In this document: in pieces, positions 26,085 through 35,365 of the stretch | Layout of the letters: each line of letters starts with the position of its first letter | How positions within the stretch are numbered: the stretch's first letter is position 1 | Notes under the pieces: generated by a model | Seen by the model: the letters and a program-made list of their open reading frames with translations, nothing else | What the model was told of the DNA's origin: nothing | Database searches by the model: none | Program-made: the position numbers and the translations under genes | Assembly: GCA_913774665.1 (NCBI GenBank) | Contig: CAJYHN010000013.1 | Coordinates: 186,001 to 250,000, forward strand | DNA from: an uncultured Microbacterium sp. | GTDB taxonomy: Bacteria; Actinomycetota; Actinomycetes; Actinomycetales; Microbacteriaceae | Reading direction: 5' to 3' | Length of the DNA: 64,000 nucleotides

Positions 26085-27101
26085 ATGTCCGACCTGAACC
26101 TCCCCGTTCTCGACCTCTCGCTCCTCGATCAGGGCCCCGACGCCGCCGCCCGCTTCCGCGCCGAGCTGCGCGCCGCCACCCACGACGTCGGGTTCTTCTA
26201 CCTGACCGGCACCGGCGTGAGCGCCGAGCTCGAGGCCCGCCTCCTGCGGGCGGCCAAGGACTTCTTCGCCCTGCCCGAGGCCGAGAAACTCGCGATCGAG
26301 AACGTCACGAGCCCCCACTTCCGCGGGTACACGCGCGTCGGCGGCGAGCGCACGCAGGGCCGCGTCGACTGGCGCGAGCAGATCGACATCGGCCCCGAGC
26401 GGGCCCCCCTGACAGACCCCGACGGCCCGGGTTACAACCGTCTCGTCGGCCCGAACCTGTGGCCCGCGACGCAGCCCGAACTGCGGGACGTCGTGACCGA
26501 GTGGCACGACCACCTCACCGGCGTCGCGCGTAAGCTCCTGCGCGCGTGGGCCCTCGCCCTGGGCGCGGAGGAGCAGTACTTCGACCGCCACTTCGGCGAC
26601 CCGCAGACCCTCATCAAGATCGTCCGCTACCCCGGCAAGGACGACCCGACCCCGCAGCAAGGGGTGGGCGCCCACAAGGACTCGGGCGTGCTGACCCTGT
26701 TGTGGGTCGAGCCCGGCAAGGGCGGCCTGCAGGTCGAGCGCGACGGCGAGTGGGTCGACGCTCCCCCGGTGTCGGGAGCCTTCGTGGTCAACATCGGCGA
26801 ACTGCTCGAGTACGCCACGCAGGGCTACCTCCGCGCGACGAATCACCGCGTGATCTCGCCGCGGTTCCCCGACGAGCGCATCTCGGTGCCGTTCTTCTTC
26901 AACCCGGCCCTCGACGCGCGGCTGCCGATCATCGAGCTGCCGGCCGAGCTCGCCGCCCAGTCTCGCGGCGTCGAGGACGACCCGGACAACCCCATCCACG
27001 CGACCTACGGCGAGAACGCCCTCAAGTCGCGCCTGCGCGCCCACCCCGACGTGGCCGAGCGCTGGCATCCCGACCTGGTCGCCGCCCGCACGGCATCCTG
27101 A
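26085..27101 (+). CDS. Isopenicillin N synthase-like 2-oxoglutarate/Fe(II) oxygenase
   Basis: A 338-residue double-stranded beta-helix dioxygenase of the IPNS/plant-type family. The iron ligands are HxD in VGAHKDSGVLTLLW (about residue 200) and His in RATNHRVISP (about residue 256); the 2-oxoglutarate Arg is in RISVPFFF. The N-terminal DIOX_N domain (VGFFYLTGTG, FFALPEAEKLAIE) is intact. The substrate is unknown. TAGCCT at 26073-26078 ends six bases before the ATG, so the transcript is probably leaderless. The gene is divergent from efeU, sharing the 216-bp region with the iron box; iron control of this gene is possible but unproven. Confidence 0.9.
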   Translation: MSDLNLPVLDLSLLDQGPDAAARFRAELRAATHDVGFFYLTGTGVSAELEARLLRAAKDFFALPEAEKLAIENVTSPHFRGYTRVGGERTQGRVDWREQIDIGPERAPLTDPDGPGYNRLVGPNLWPATQPELRDVVTEWHDHLTGVARKLLRAWALALGAEEQYFDRHFGDPQTLIKIVRYPGKDDPTPQQGVGAHKDSGVLTLLWVEPGKGGLQVERDGEWVDAPPVSGAFVVNIGELLEYATQGYLRATNHRVISPRFPDERISVPFFFNPALDARLPIIELPAELAAQSRGVEDDPDNPIHATYGENALKSRLRAHPDVAERWHPDLVAARTAS

Positions 27102-27142
27102 CCTTCCCCGCCCGCCCGCCCGCCCGCCCGCGCGGGTCCGCC

Positions 27143-27207
27143 GATAAACGCCGTCGCGAGTGAAACACGCCTCAACAGCGCGTGTCTCACTCGGGGCGGC
27201 GTTTATC
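27143..27207. repeat. 28-bp-stem imperfect palindrome
   Basis: Arms 27143-27170 and 27180-27207 pair at 25 of 28 positions with a 9-base loop CTCAACAGC. It lies after the dioxygenase gene, between convergent genes. The inner arm and the CTCAA loop resemble the hairpin at 22216-22267, so both may belong to one dispersed family. Confidence 0.75.
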
Positions 27208-27267
27208 ACGAAGGGGACCCGCCGCGGCCTCGTGAAGGGAACCGACCGCAGTCTCGCGCGGTCGGAA

Positions 27268-27293
27268 CGGATGCCGCGGGGACACGGCATCCG
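27268..27293. repeat. Inverted GGATGCC pair
   Basis: CGGATGCCG (27268-27276) and CGGCATCCG (27285-27293) form a perfect 9-bp stem with an 8-base loop, just beyond the rpsO terminator. It is one of at least five intergenic hairpins built on this heptamer. Confidence 0.6.
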
Positions 27294-27302
27294 GAAACGC
27301 CG

Positions 27303-27331
27303 AAGGCCGCCCCACACCGTGGGGCGGCCTT
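27303..27331 (-). terminator. Terminator of rpsO
   Basis: A perfect 13-bp stem (27303-27315 with 27319-27331) and a 3-base loop, 35 bp past the rpsO stop. No T-tract follows on the minus strand, as is common in high-G+C actinobacteria. Confidence 0.8.
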
Positions 27332-27366
27332 CCAAGAATGTTTTGCGCGATAGAACGCTGGTGCGA

Positions 27367-27636
27367 TTAGCGACGCAGACCGAGACGCTCGATGAGCGAG
27401 CGGTAACGGTTGATGTCGACGTCCTGCAGGTAACCCAGCAGGCGGCGGCGCTGACCGACGAGCAGGAAGAGCCCACGGCGCGAGTGGTGGTCGTGCTTGT
27501 GGGTCTTGAGGTGCTCGGTGAGGTCCTTGATGCGCTGCGTCATCATCGCGACCTGCACCTCGGGGGATCCGGTGTCACCGGGGTGCGTCGCGTACTCTTC
27601 GATGATCGCCTTCTTGACGTCTGCTTCGAGTGCCAT
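27367..27636 (-). CDS. rpsO: 30S ribosomal protein S15
   Basis: S15 binds 16S rRNA helices at the platform of the small subunit. The protein is 89 residues, exactly the family length, with [19 protein letters not shown] and [20 protein letters not shown] as conserved RNA-binding blocks. The ATG at 27634-27636 follows GGAAGGGG; longer frames are unconserved. It stands alone, with the pnp gene far away. Confidence 0.97.
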   Translation of the reverse strand: MALEADVKKAIIEEYATHPGDTGSPEVQVAMMTQRIKDLTEHLKTHKHDHHSRRGLFLLVGQRRRLLGYLQDVDINRYRSLIERLGLRR

Positions 27637-27804
27637 AGATGGGATCCCCTTCCTTCTCATTGCGCGGCGCCCGTCACACGATGTGCGAGCTCTCTTTATC
27701 CGCGGCCGATCGAACGGCAACCGCATGAGTCTACCAGCATCGGGATGCCGACACCGCACCGGTCCGCGGCGCCCGGTGTCGGAGGGCTGGCGTAGCCTCG
27801 AGCC

Positions 27805-29139
27805 GTGAGTAAGACCGATCCCGCCGCTCCCCCGCGCCGAGGCGCTCGCGGTGCGTTCATCGATCTGCGACCTCTAACGACCTCGCCGGCGTTCGCGCGG
27901 CTCTGGGTGGGGTCGACCCTCGCCGGGCTCGGCGGCCAGCTGACCGTCGTCGCCGTCATGCTCCACGTGTTCGAGCTCACCCAGAGCACCTTCGCGGTGT
28001 CGATGATCGCGGTCGCGGGACTGCTCCCCATGGTGGCGGCGGGCCTGTACGGCGGCATGCTCGCCGACGCCTTCGACCGACGCACCGTCGCCCTGCTGGC
28101 CGCGGTGGTCACCTTCGCCTCGACCGCGCTGCTCGCCGCCCTGGCGTGGACCGGCCTCGAGACCGTCGGGTGGCTCTTCGTGCTCAGCGTGGTGAACTCC
28201 GCGGCGAACTCCATCGTGATGGCGACGAAGTCCGCGATCACCCCCCGCCTCATCCCCCGGGATCTGCTGCCCGCCGCCGCCGCACTGCAGGGTGTCACCG
28301 TCGGGGTCATGGTGATGGCGGGTCCGGCCCTGGCCGGCGTGCTCGTCGCCGTCGCGGGATACGCCTGGACCTATTCTCTCGACGTTCTCCTGATGACCTC
28401 GCTGTTCCTCGGCCTGTGGTCCCTGCCGAGGCTCCGCCCCGAGGGAGAGATCGTCCGCCCCGGACTCGAGTCCTTCCGCGACGGCGTGCGCTTCCTCCGA
28501 CGGGCTCCGAACATCCGGCTGCAATACATCCTCGACATCATCGCCATGACCTTCGGGCAACCGGTGGCCCTCTTCCCCGCCATCGGAGCGGTGCTGCTGG
28601 GGGGCGGGGCGATCACCACCGGCATCCTGACGTCGGCCGTCGCCGCGGGGGCGTTCTTCTCCAGCCTGTTCTCGGGCCCGATCGGGCGCGTGCGCCGCCA
28701 GGGCCTCGGCATCGAACGCGCGATCCAGGTCTACGGTCTGTCGATCGGGCTCTTCGGTCTCGTGCTTCTCGCGGCCGGTCTCGGTTGGCTCCGCCCGGCC
28801 CTCGTGGACGAGACCCACGCGGCGGTGGCCCTCATCGCCCTCGCCGCGGTGGTGCTGGCGGTGTCCGGCGCCGCCGACAACGTCAGCGCGATCTATCGGT
28901 CGACCATGATGCAGGCGGCGGTCCCGGATGCCATGCGGGGGCGCCTCCAGGGCATCTTCGTCGTCGTGGTGGCCGGTGGCCCTCGCGTCGGAGCCCTCTA
29001 CGCCGGCACCCTTGCGACCCTCACGGCCCTGTGGGTGCCGCCGCTGCTCGGCGGCATCCTGATCCTCGGCCTCGTCGGCACGCTCGTGCGATTCTCGCCG
29101 CGTTTCCGCGCGTATGACGCGCTCGATCCTCAGCCCTGA
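27805..29139 (+). CDS. MFS exporter, EntS-like
   Basis: A 444-residue major facilitator with about 12 membrane segments. The loop [16 protein letters not shown] is the MFS motif A between helices 2 and 3, and the sequence pattern ([20 protein letters not shown]) matches the EntS/multidrug subgroup of exporters. The cargo is not known. TAGCCT at 27793-27798 ends six bases before the GTG start, indicating a leaderless message. It is divergent from rpsO. Confidence 0.88.
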   Translation: MSKTDPAAPPRRGARGAFIDLRPLTTSPAFARLWVGSTLAGLGGQLTVVAVMLHVFELTQSTFAVSMIAVAGLLPMVAAGLYGGMLADAFDRRTVALLAAVVTFASTALLAALAWTGLETVGWLFVLSVVNSAANSIVMATKSAITPRLIPRDLLPAAAALQGVTVGVMVMAGPALAGVLVAVAGYAWTYSLDVLLMTSLFLGLWSLPRLRPEGEIVRPGLESFRDGVRFLRRAPNIRLQYILDIIAMTFGQPVALFPAIGAVLLGGGAITTGILTSAVAAGAFFSSLFSGPIGRVRRQGLGIERAIQVYGLSIGLFGLVLLAAGLGWLRPALVDETHAAVALIALAAVVLAVSGAADNVSAIYRSTMMQAAVPDAMRGRLQGIFVVVVAGGPRVGALYAGTLATLTALWVPPLLGGILILGLVGTLVRFSPRFRAYDALDPQP

Positions 29140-29268
29140 CTCGTCGCACGCTCCACCCGTCCCCCGTCCCCCCGTCGTCCGACGCCCGGCTGCCGATCGT
29201 CGGCGGATTCCGGCCGTCGCACTCGGCCGCCCCACGCGATGTCGGTGGTCGGCCGTAGGGTCGGCTTC

Positions 29269-30186
29269 GTGGCATCCACCTCCGCTCCCTCGCCCGTCTC
29301 GATCGCCGTGCAGTTCGTGCTCACCGGCGTCGTGTGGGGGTCGAGCTTCCTCTTCATCGCGATCGCCCTGACCGGCATGACCCCGGCGCAGGTCGCCGGC
29401 GGCCGTCTGCTGTTCGGCGCCCTGGCGCTGGCCGCGATCGTGGCGATCCGCCGCGAGCGTCTGCCGCGCGATCGCCGGGTGTGGGGGCACTTGAGCGTGC
29501 TGTCGCTGAGTTTCTGCGTCGTGCCGTTCCTGTTGTTCGCGTGGGCGGAGCAGCACGTGTCGTCGGGGCTGGCGAGCATCTTCAACGCGACCACGCCGAT
29601 CATGACCGCGATCATGGCGTGGGCGGTCTTCCGCGTCGAGAGCCTGAAGCTCGGGCAGCTGATCGGCATCGCGGTGGGCATCGCGGGCGTGGTGGTGATC
29701 ATCGCCCCGGGCGCCGTCGCCGATGTGGGCGACAGCACGATCGCGCAGATCGCCCTCCTGGGCGCCACGGCCTGCTACGGCTTCAGCCTCGCGTACATGC
29801 GCCGCTTCCTCGGCGAGACCGGTCTGTCGGGCATCGCTTTCGCGTTCGGCTACATCGGGCCGGCGGCGGCGTTCATGGTCCTGCTCTCGCCGTTCATCCT
29901 GGCCGAGCCCATGCGCCTGACCCTTCCGGTCGTCGGGAGCATCGTCGCCCTCGGCGTCCTCGGCACCGGGATCGCCTATGTCTGGAACCAGAACACCCTG
30001 CGCGCCTGGGGGCCGACCCGCGCCTCCACCGTCACGTACATCACCCCGGTGGTCGGGGTGGCTCTCGGCATCCTGATCCTGGGCGAGCGCATCTCGTGGA
30101 ACGAACCCGTGGGCGCGGCGGTGGTGTTCGTGGGCATCCTGCTCGTGCAGCAGCGCCTCCGCCTGCCGCGTCACGCTCGGGCCTGA
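29269..30186 (+). CDS. DMT superfamily (EamA) transporter
   Basis: A 305-residue protein with about ten membrane segments and two EamA repeats (GVVWGSSFLFIAIAL near the start; CYGFSLAYMRRF and VWNQNTLRAWGPTRAST in the second half). Members export amino acids and metabolites; the cargo is unknown. An ATG at 29239 is possible, but TAGGGT at 29256-29261 lies seven bases before GTG 29269, so I prefer the shorter start. Confidence 0.87.
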   Translation: MASTSAPSPVSIAVQFVLTGVVWGSSFLFIAIALTGMTPAQVAGGRLLFGALALAAIVAIRRERLPRDRRVWGHLSVLSLSFCVVPFLLFAWAEQHVSSGLASIFNATTPIMTAIMAWAVFRVESLKLGQLIGIAVGIAGVVVIIAPGAVADVGDSTIAQIALLGATACYGFSLAYMRRFLGETGLSGIAFAFGYIGPAAAFMVLLSPFILAEPMRLTLPVVGSIVALGVLGTGIAYVWNQNTLRAWGPTRASTVTYITPVVGVALGILILGERISWNEPVGAAVVFVGILLVQQRLRLPRHARA

Positions 30187-30213
30187 ACGGACCCCTGCCT
30201 CTGCCGGGTACGA

Positions 30214-30248
30214 CGAAGGCCCCGGATGCCGAGCACCCGGAGCCTTCG
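30214..30248. terminator. Terminator hairpin between convergent genes
   Basis: A 12-bp stem with one mismatch (30214-30225 with 30237-30248) lies between the EamA gene and the convergent yceI-like gene, and can serve both. Confidence 0.6.
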
Positions 30249-30283
30249 AGGAGTTCATGTCCGCAGCGGGAGCTGCGGGACGA

Positions 30284-30844
30284 TCACGCCTGGAGCGAGA
30301 GCTGCAGGTCGAGCTCGATGGTGACGTCCTTGCCGACCAGCACACCGCCGGTCTCGAGGGCTGCGTTCCAGGTGAGGCCGAAGTCTTCGCGGTTGATGAC
30401 CGTCTTGGCGGTCGCGCCGGCCTTGTAGTTGCCCCACGGGTCGGTGCCGAAGCCACCGAAGTCGAGCGCGAAGGTCGCGGGCTTGGTGATGCCGCGGATG
30501 GTCAGGTCGCCGTCGACGAGGAAGTCGCCGTCCTCGAGGCGGACACCGGTGGAGCGGAAGTCCATCGTCGGGTAGGTCTCGATGTCGAAGAACTCCGCCG
30601 AGCGGAGGTGCTGGTCGCGACCCTCGTCCTTGGTGTCGACCGAGGTGACGTCGACGGACGCCTCGACGGTGGCCTCGAGAGGGTTCTCGGGGGCGACGAT
30701 CGTGGCGCTCTTCATCCCGAAGGTGCCGCGGACCTTCGAGATCATCATGTGGCGCACCGAGAAGGTGACCTCACTGTGCGAGGGGTCGAGCACCCAGGTG
30801 CCCGCCTTGTAACCGGGGATGTCGAGGGCGGTGGTGTCGGTCAT
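30284..30844 (-). CDS. YceI family lipid-binding protein
   Basis: A 186-residue lipocalin-like YceI protein; the family binds isoprenoid lipids. The blocks GTWVLDPSHSEVTFSVRHMM, DQHLRSAEFFDIETYP and LTIRGITKPA are typical. There is no signal peptide, so unlike E. coli YceI it looks cytoplasmic. The ATG at 30842-30844 follows AGGAG at a proper spacing. Transcribed alone; an inverted repeat at 30899-30912 may be an operator. Confidence 0.93.
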   Translation of the reverse strand: MTDTTALDIPGYKAGTWVLDPSHSEVTFSVRHMMISKVRGTFGMKSATIVAPENPLEATVEASVDVTSVDTKDEGRDQHLRSAEFFDIETYPTMDFRSTGVRLEDGDFLVDGDLTIRGITKPATFALDFGGFGTDPWGNYKAGATAKTVINREDFGLTWNAALETGGVLVGKDVTIELDLQLSLQA

Positions 30845-30898
30845 GTCACTCCTAGAGGTCTGGGGAGCCGTGTCGGCGTCCTGCCGGGCTCCAACTCC

Positions 30899-30912
30899 CA
30901 TTCAAAAGAATG
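30899..30912 (-). promoter_or_regulatory. Inverted repeat in the yceI promoter region
   Basis: CATTC-AAAA-GAATG lies 55 bp upstream of the yceI-like start in an A/T-rich patch; a plausible -10 (TACATT, minus strand) overlaps it. It could be an operator, but the arms are only five bases. Confidence 0.25.
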
Positions 30913-30935
30913 TATTCCACGATCGAGGAAAACAA

Positions 30936-30969
30936 CGAACCCGAGGAGGCCGCAGCCCCCTCGGGTTCG
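30936..30969 (-). terminator. Intrinsic terminator of the FKBP gene
   Basis: An 11-bp stem (30936-30946 with 30959-30969) followed on the minus strand by TTGTTTTCC, the clearest T-tract seen in the window. It is 26 bp past the FKBP stop. Confidence 0.85.
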
Positions 30970-30994
30970 TGAACAGACGATGAAGAACGGCTGA

Positions 30995-31360
30995 TCAGCC
31001 GACCTTCAGCAGGTCGATGATGAAGATGAGGGTCTTTCCCCCGAGGAAGTGCCCGCCGGCGGGACCGTAGGCCAGGTGCGGCGGGATCACGAGCTCGCGG
31101 CGCCCGCCGACCTTCATGCCCGGAATGCCGTCCTGCCAGCCCTGGATCAGGCCGCGGAGGGGGAACTGGATGCTCTCGCCACGACCCCACGAGGAGTCGA
31201 ACTCTTCACCCGACTCGTACTCGACACCGGCGTAGTGCACGGTGACGGTGTCGCCCGGCTTCGCCTCGTCGCCGTCGCCGACGATGATGTCGCGAATGAC
31301 GAGGTCGGAGGGGGCGGGGCCACTGGGAGCGTCGAACTCCGGCTTGGTGCGATCAGTCAT
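30995..31360 (-). CDS. FKBP-type peptidyl-prolyl cis-trans isomerase
   Basis: A 121-residue cytoplasmic FKBP. GDTVTVHYAGVEYESGEEFD, FPLRGLIQGWQDGIPGMKVG and RRELVIPPHLAYGP contain the hydrophobic proline pocket (Tyr, Phe, Trp). The ATG at 31358-31360 is preceded by TTGGAT six bases upstream, a possible non-consensus -10 for a leaderless transcript; the frame's earlier ATG is less likely. A strong terminator follows. Confidence 0.94.
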   Translation of the reverse strand: MTDRTKPEFDAPSGPAPSDLVIRDIIVGDGDEAKPGDTVTVHYAGVEYESGEEFDSSWGRGESIQFPLRGLIQGWQDGIPGMKVGGRRELVIPPHLAYGPAGGHFLGGKTLIFIIDLLKVG

Positions 31361-31420
31361 GACTCCATCCAAGCACGGACGCGCCGACCCCGAACCCCCT
31401 GGACATTCCCGCCGAGGAAA

Positions 31421-31471
31421 GACTCAGCGCCCGGTGCCGCGGCGATGCCTGCGTGTCTACCGGGCGCTGAG
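31421..31471 (-). terminator. 14-bp-stem hairpin downstream of the PrsW gene
   Basis: ACTCAGCGCCCGGT (31421-31434) pairs perfectly with 31458-31471 over a 23-base loop. It is 62 bp past the PrsW stop and upstream of the FKBP promoter. It could be a terminator or a dispersed palindrome of the kind seen elsewhere. Confidence 0.45.
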
Positions 31472-31533
31472 TTGGCCTACATCGATGGTGCTCCCGTGCC
31501 GCGACGCTGTCAAGACCCCGTCGCCTGCTCCCC

Positions 31534-32694
31534 TCAGGGGCGGAGCAGCGCCGCACGGGCGGCGGTCGTGCGCTCGAGAAGGTAGCGCTCCGTGGCGGGT
31601 GCGTTCGGGTCGCGTCCCGACAGCGAACGCTGTCGTGCGGCAGCGAGAGCCGTGGCATCCGCGATGAAGCCCTTCATCACCGCGGCGCGATCGCCCGGCA
31701 GGGTCCGCGACCACGCGAGGGCCGACCGTCGACCCGGGCCGGTCGCGAGCATGTCGACCTCTTGAGGGGTGAACCACCCCGCCGCGGCATACTCCCCCAG
31801 CCGGGCCCGTGTCAGCCGGGACTCCTCGCGACGCAGAGCCAGGATACCGAGGATGAACAGCACGAAGAGAGGCACCTGCAGCGCGGCGTACACCTCGAAG
31901 AAGTCGAAGAAGGTGGCCGAACCGTTCCACAGCGCGTGCAGCACGATCGCGCCCATGACGCCCGGGATGCCGTAGCGGAGCGCGGCCCCCGTGCGCAGCC
32001 CCCGGCGCGCGGCGAGGCCGAACGCGAACCCCGTGAGGCTGGTGAACATGACATGGGCGAAGGGCGAGAGCACGGCGCGGAGGAAGAACGTGCTCGCGAC
32101 CTGAGCGGGACCGCCCTCGAGGTAGCTGATCGCGAAGTACTGCACGTTCTCGGTCAGCGCGAAGCCCGCCCCGATGAGCGCACCGTAGACGATGCCGTCC
32201 ACTGGACCGTCGAAGGCGCGACGGGCGAAGGCGAAGATCAGCAGCACCCCGAGTCCCTTGGCGACCTCTTCGACCAGGGGCGCCTGGACGACGCTGCTCA
32301 CGGCGCCCGGGAGGGGCCCCACGGCGAGGGTGATGACGAGATCGACCCCCAGAGCGATCGCGACCGAGGCGATCGCGCCCCACGCCACCGCGAAGACGAG
32401 AAGACGACGGGGCTCGGGTTCCCACCGGTCGATGTAGCGCACGGCGAACCACACGATGACGAAGGGGATGACGGCCAGGGCGAGCCCGATGAAGGACGCC
32501 GCCGTGCCGAGGAACGCGGTGAAGTAACGCACGAGCAGCGCGAGAACCGGCACCAGCAGCACCGCGACGATCCACAGCGCCACGCCTCCGCGTCGCGAGC
32601 CGGGCGGGGTCGCCGACACCGCCACCTGGGGAGCCGTCGTGATGCGGGGCGGCTCGGCGGATCCGGGCCGCGACAGCGGCGAGGGGGAGGTCAT
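31534..32694 (-). CDS. PrsW family intramembrane metalloprotease
   Basis: A 386-residue membrane protein with about eight hydrophobic segments. The catalytic motifs of the PrsW/CPBP-like group are present: EEVAKGLG (EExxK), HVMFTSLTGFAFG and HALWN. PrsW in Bacillus cleaves an anti-sigma factor; no anti-sigma gene is adjacent here, so the substrate is unknown. TAGGCT on the minus strand (32701-32706) ends six bases before ATG 32694, which I prefer over the GTG at 32700. The soluble C-terminus (about 70 residues) is Arg/Ala-rich. Confidence 0.88.
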   Translation of the reverse strand: MTSPSPLSRPGSAEPPRITTAPQVAVSATPPGSRRGGVALWIVAVLLVPVLALLVRYFTAFLGTAASFIGLALAVIPFVIVWFAVRYIDRWEPEPRRLLVFAVAWGAIASVAIALGVDLVITLAVGPLPGAVSSVVQAPLVEEVAKGLGVLLIFAFARRAFDGPVDGIVYGALIGAGFALTENVQYFAISYLEGGPAQVASTFFLRAVLSPFAHVMFTSLTGFAFGLAARRGLRTGAALRYGIPGVMGAIVLHALWNGSATFFDFFEVYAALQVPLFVLFILGILALRREESRLTRARLGEYAAAGWFTPQEVDMLATGPGRRSALAWSRTLPGDRAAVMKGFIADATALAAARQRSLSGRDPNAPATERYLLERTTAARAALLRP

Positions 32695-32777
32695 GGGCAC
32701 AGCCTAGGGGTGACGGACGACACCGCATCCGGGGCTTGCAGGCTCCCCCACCGCGCCGAGCCCGGTAGCGTGGAGGC

Positions 32778-33644
32778 ATGCGTTTCGCCCACGTCCGTGC
32801 ACAGGAGGGGGCGGAAGCCCCCCGTCTCGTCAGCGTCCACGGCGAGGAGTTCTCCTTCGTCGACGAGTTCTTCGCCGGTGCCCCGCGCACCCTCGAGCAG
32901 CTCATCGCCGGCGGTGACGACCTGCTGTCGCGAGTGCGCGACGCCGCGGCGAGCGCCCCGCGGCATCCCCTCATCGGCATCCGCTACGCGTCCGCGGTGC
33001 TCGCTCCGCCCTCGATCCTCGCCGTCGGCCTCAACTACGCCGCGCACTCCGGCGAGCTGGGGCTCAAGACCGACGCCGGTCCGACCGTGTTCGTGCTGTG
33101 GCCGAACTCGCTCACCGCGCACGGCGAGACCACGTCGTGGCCGCGCTCGCTCAGTGAGGCCGTCGACTACGAAGCCGAGCTCGGCGTGATCATCGGGCGG
33201 CCCGGCCGTGACATCGCCGAGAAGGATGCGCTCGATCACGTCTGGGGCTACACGGTGGTCAACGACGTGACCGCGCGCAACATCCAGTTCTCCGAGGCCC
33301 AGTGGTCGCGCTGCAAGTCGTTCGACGGCTTCACCCCCACCGGCCCCTTCGTCGTGACCGCCGACGAGATCCCCGACCCGCAGGACCTGCACATCTGGAC
33401 CGTCGTCGACGGCCACACGGTGCAGGACGCCAGCACCGGTCAGATGGTGCGCTCGGTCGCGACCCTCATCAACAAGCTGTCGGAGTCGGTCACGCTGCTC
33501 CCCGGTACGCTCATCTCCACCGGCAGCCCCGGAGGCGCCGGCTACTCGCGCGATCCGCAGATCTTCCTGCGCGACCGCTCCACCGTGACCGTCGGGATCG
33601 ACGGCATCGGCGAGCTGACCACTCACTGCCGCATTCTCGACTGA
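32778..33644 (+). CDS. Fumarylacetoacetate hydrolase family protein
   Basis: A 288-residue FAH-fold enzyme. Metal ligands are in YEAELGVIIGRPG and in GYTVVNDVTARN, with SKSFDGF-type (CKSFDGFTPTGPFV) and STGSPGGAGYSRDP segments typical of the 2-hydroxyhepta-diene-dioate isomerase/acylpyruvase group. The exact substrate is unknown. TAGCGT at 32766-32771 ends six bases before the ATG; leaderless. It is divergent from prsW, with a bidirectional terminator after the stop. Confidence 0.9.
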   Translation: MRFAHVRAQEGAEAPRLVSVHGEEFSFVDEFFAGAPRTLEQLIAGGDDLLSRVRDAAASAPRHPLIGIRYASAVLAPPSILAVGLNYAAHSGELGLKTDAGPTVFVLWPNSLTAHGETTSWPRSLSEAVDYEAELGVIIGRPGRDIAEKDALDHVWGYTVVNDVTARNIQFSEAQWSRCKSFDGFTPTGPFVVTADEIPDPQDLHIWTVVDGHTVQDASTGQMVRSVATLINKLSESVTLLPGTLISTGSPGGAGYSRDPQIFLRDRSTVTVGIDGIGELTTHCRILD

Positions 33645-33658
33645 GGTCGGCGCGCACG

Positions 33659-33694
33659 ACGACGGGCCGGGACGATCGCGTCCCGGCCCGTCGT
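33659..33694. terminator. Bidirectional terminator
   Basis: A perfect 16-bp stem (33659-33674 with 33679-33694) and 4-base loop between the FAH gene and the convergent aspA; on the plus strand TTGTCCT follows. Confidence 0.85.
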
Positions 33695-33707
33695 TGTCCT
33701 CGCGGGC

Positions 33708-35171
33708 TCAGCCCTCGACGACGCTGTCCGCCGCGCGCACGATCGGGATCGCGGCCGTCACCGCCTGCAGGCCGGAGAGACGGGCGGGAGAGATCTGCTT
33801 CATGACCTCGTCGCGCGTCATGAGCCCGGCCTCGACGACCAGGTCGGCCACGTTGCGGTGCGTGAGCAGGGCTGTCTTGGCGAGAGCCGCCGCGGCGGCG
33901 TAGCCGATGAACGGCGTCAGCGCCGTGACGACGCCGACCGACGAGCCCACCATCGCGCCCAGACGCTCGCGGTTGGCCGTGATGCCGTCGACGCAGTTGA
34001 CGCGAAGGGTCCACATCGCCTGCCGCATCCACGTGATCGACTGGTAGATCGAGTGTGCGATGACCGGCTCGAAGGCGTTGAGCTGCAGCTGACCGCTCTC
34101 GACGGCCATCGTCACGGTCATGTCGGCGCCGACCACCGAGAACGCGACCTGGTTCACCACCTCGGGGATGACGGGGTTCACCTTGCCCGGCATGATGCTC
34201 GAGCCCGCCTGACGCGCGGGGAGGTTGATCTCGCCGAGGCCCGCCTGGGGGCCGCTCGACAGCAGACGCAGGTCGTTGCAGATCTTCGACAGCTTGACGG
34301 CGTTGCGCTTGAGCGAGGACGAGAACGACATGAAGGCGCCGGTGTCGCTCGTGGACTCGACGAGGTCGGTCGCCGTCTCGAGATCGAGGCCGGTGATCTG
34401 GCGCAGGTGTCTCAGCACCGCTCCCCCGTAGCCGGCGTGGGCGGTGATCCCCGTACCGATGGCGGTCGCGCCCATGTTGATCTCGTAAAGCAGATAGGCG
34501 TTCTCGGTGAGGCGGTTGTAGTCCTCGCCGAGCGTCGTCGCGAAACCGTGGAATTCCTGGCCGAGGGTCATCGGCACGGCATCCTGCAGCTGCGTACGCC
34601 CGACCTTGAGGACGTCGTGGAACTCCTCCGACTTCGACAGGAACGACTGACGCAGGAGCTTGAGCTCTTCGAGCAGACTCTGGAGGGTGAGAGCCAGCCC
34701 GATCTTGATCGCGGTCGGGTAGACGTCATTCGTGGACTGGCTGCGGTTGGTGTCGTCGATCGGCGACAGGAAGGCGTAGTCGCCCTTCTTTCGCCCGGCC
34801 AGCTCGAGGGCGATGTTGGTGATGACCTCGTTGGCGTTCATGTTGGTCGAGGTGCCGGCGCCGCCCTGGATGACGCCGACAGTGAACTCGTCGTGGAACT
34901 CGCCGTCGATCACGCGCTGGGCGGCGCGATCGATGAGGTCGGCCTTCTCGTGGTCGAGCGCGCCGATCTCGCGGTTGGCCCGGGCCGAGGCCTGCTTCAC
35001 CATCGCCAGGGCCCGCACGAGGTCGGGGTACACCGAGATGGGTCGCTTGGCGATCGGGAAGTTCTCGAGCGCTCTGGCGGTGTGGATCCCCCAGTACGCG
35101 TCGGCGGGGATCTCGAGGGATCCGAGGGAGTCGGTCTCGGTACGGGTGCGCGTCATTGCGTCCAAAGCCAT
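33708..35171 (-). CDS. aspA: Aspartate ammonia-lyase
   Basis: AspA interconverts aspartate with fumarate and ammonia. The 487-residue protein has the superfamily signature GSSIMPGKVNPVIPE with the catalytic Ser loop near residue 325. GGAGTSTNMNANEVITN and DDTNRSQSTNDVYPTAIK are the substrate-binding blocks. The extra residues and overall pattern favour aspartase over fumarase C, but these two are close and the call rests on motif similarity. The ATG at 35169-35171 follows GAGGAT. Single-gene unit. Confidence 0.9.
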   Translation of the reverse strand: MALDAMTRTRTETDSLGSLEIPADAYWGIHTARALENFPIAKRPISVYPDLVRALAMVKQASARANREIGALDHEKADLIDRAAQRVIDGEFHDEFTVGVIQGGAGTSTNMNANEVITNIALELAGRKKGDYAFLSPIDDTNRSQSTNDVYPTAIKIGLALTLQSLLEELKLLRQSFLSKSEEFHDVLKVGRTQLQDAVPMTLGQEFHGFATTLGEDYNRLTENAYLLYEINMGATAIGTGITAHAGYGGAVLRHLRQITGLDLETATDLVESTSDTGAFMSFSSSLKRNAVKLSKICNDLRLLSSGPQAGLGEINLPARQAGSSIMPGKVNPVIPEVVNQVAFSVVGADMTVTMAVESGQLQLNAFEPVIAHSIYQSITWMRQAMWTLRVNCVDGITANRERLGAMVGSSVGVVTALTPFIGYAAAAALAKTALLTHRNVADLVVEAGLMTRDEVMKQISPARLSGLQAVTAAIPIVRAADSVVEG

Positions 35172-35365
35172 GTGGGGATCCTCGTGGGTGTCATGGTGAA
35201 GAGGGATGCCACGAGCCTAACGACCGAGACCGTGAGGGCTGGTGGACACGGCGGCCGGTCGCCTCATCCGCACCGTCCGCCACGTCTATTGCCGGCGGTT
35301 GTGGGGCGGTCGAGGCCCGACGGATCTCCGCGGGGCGGACGCCCGGGCCGCTTCGCGATCCCCGG

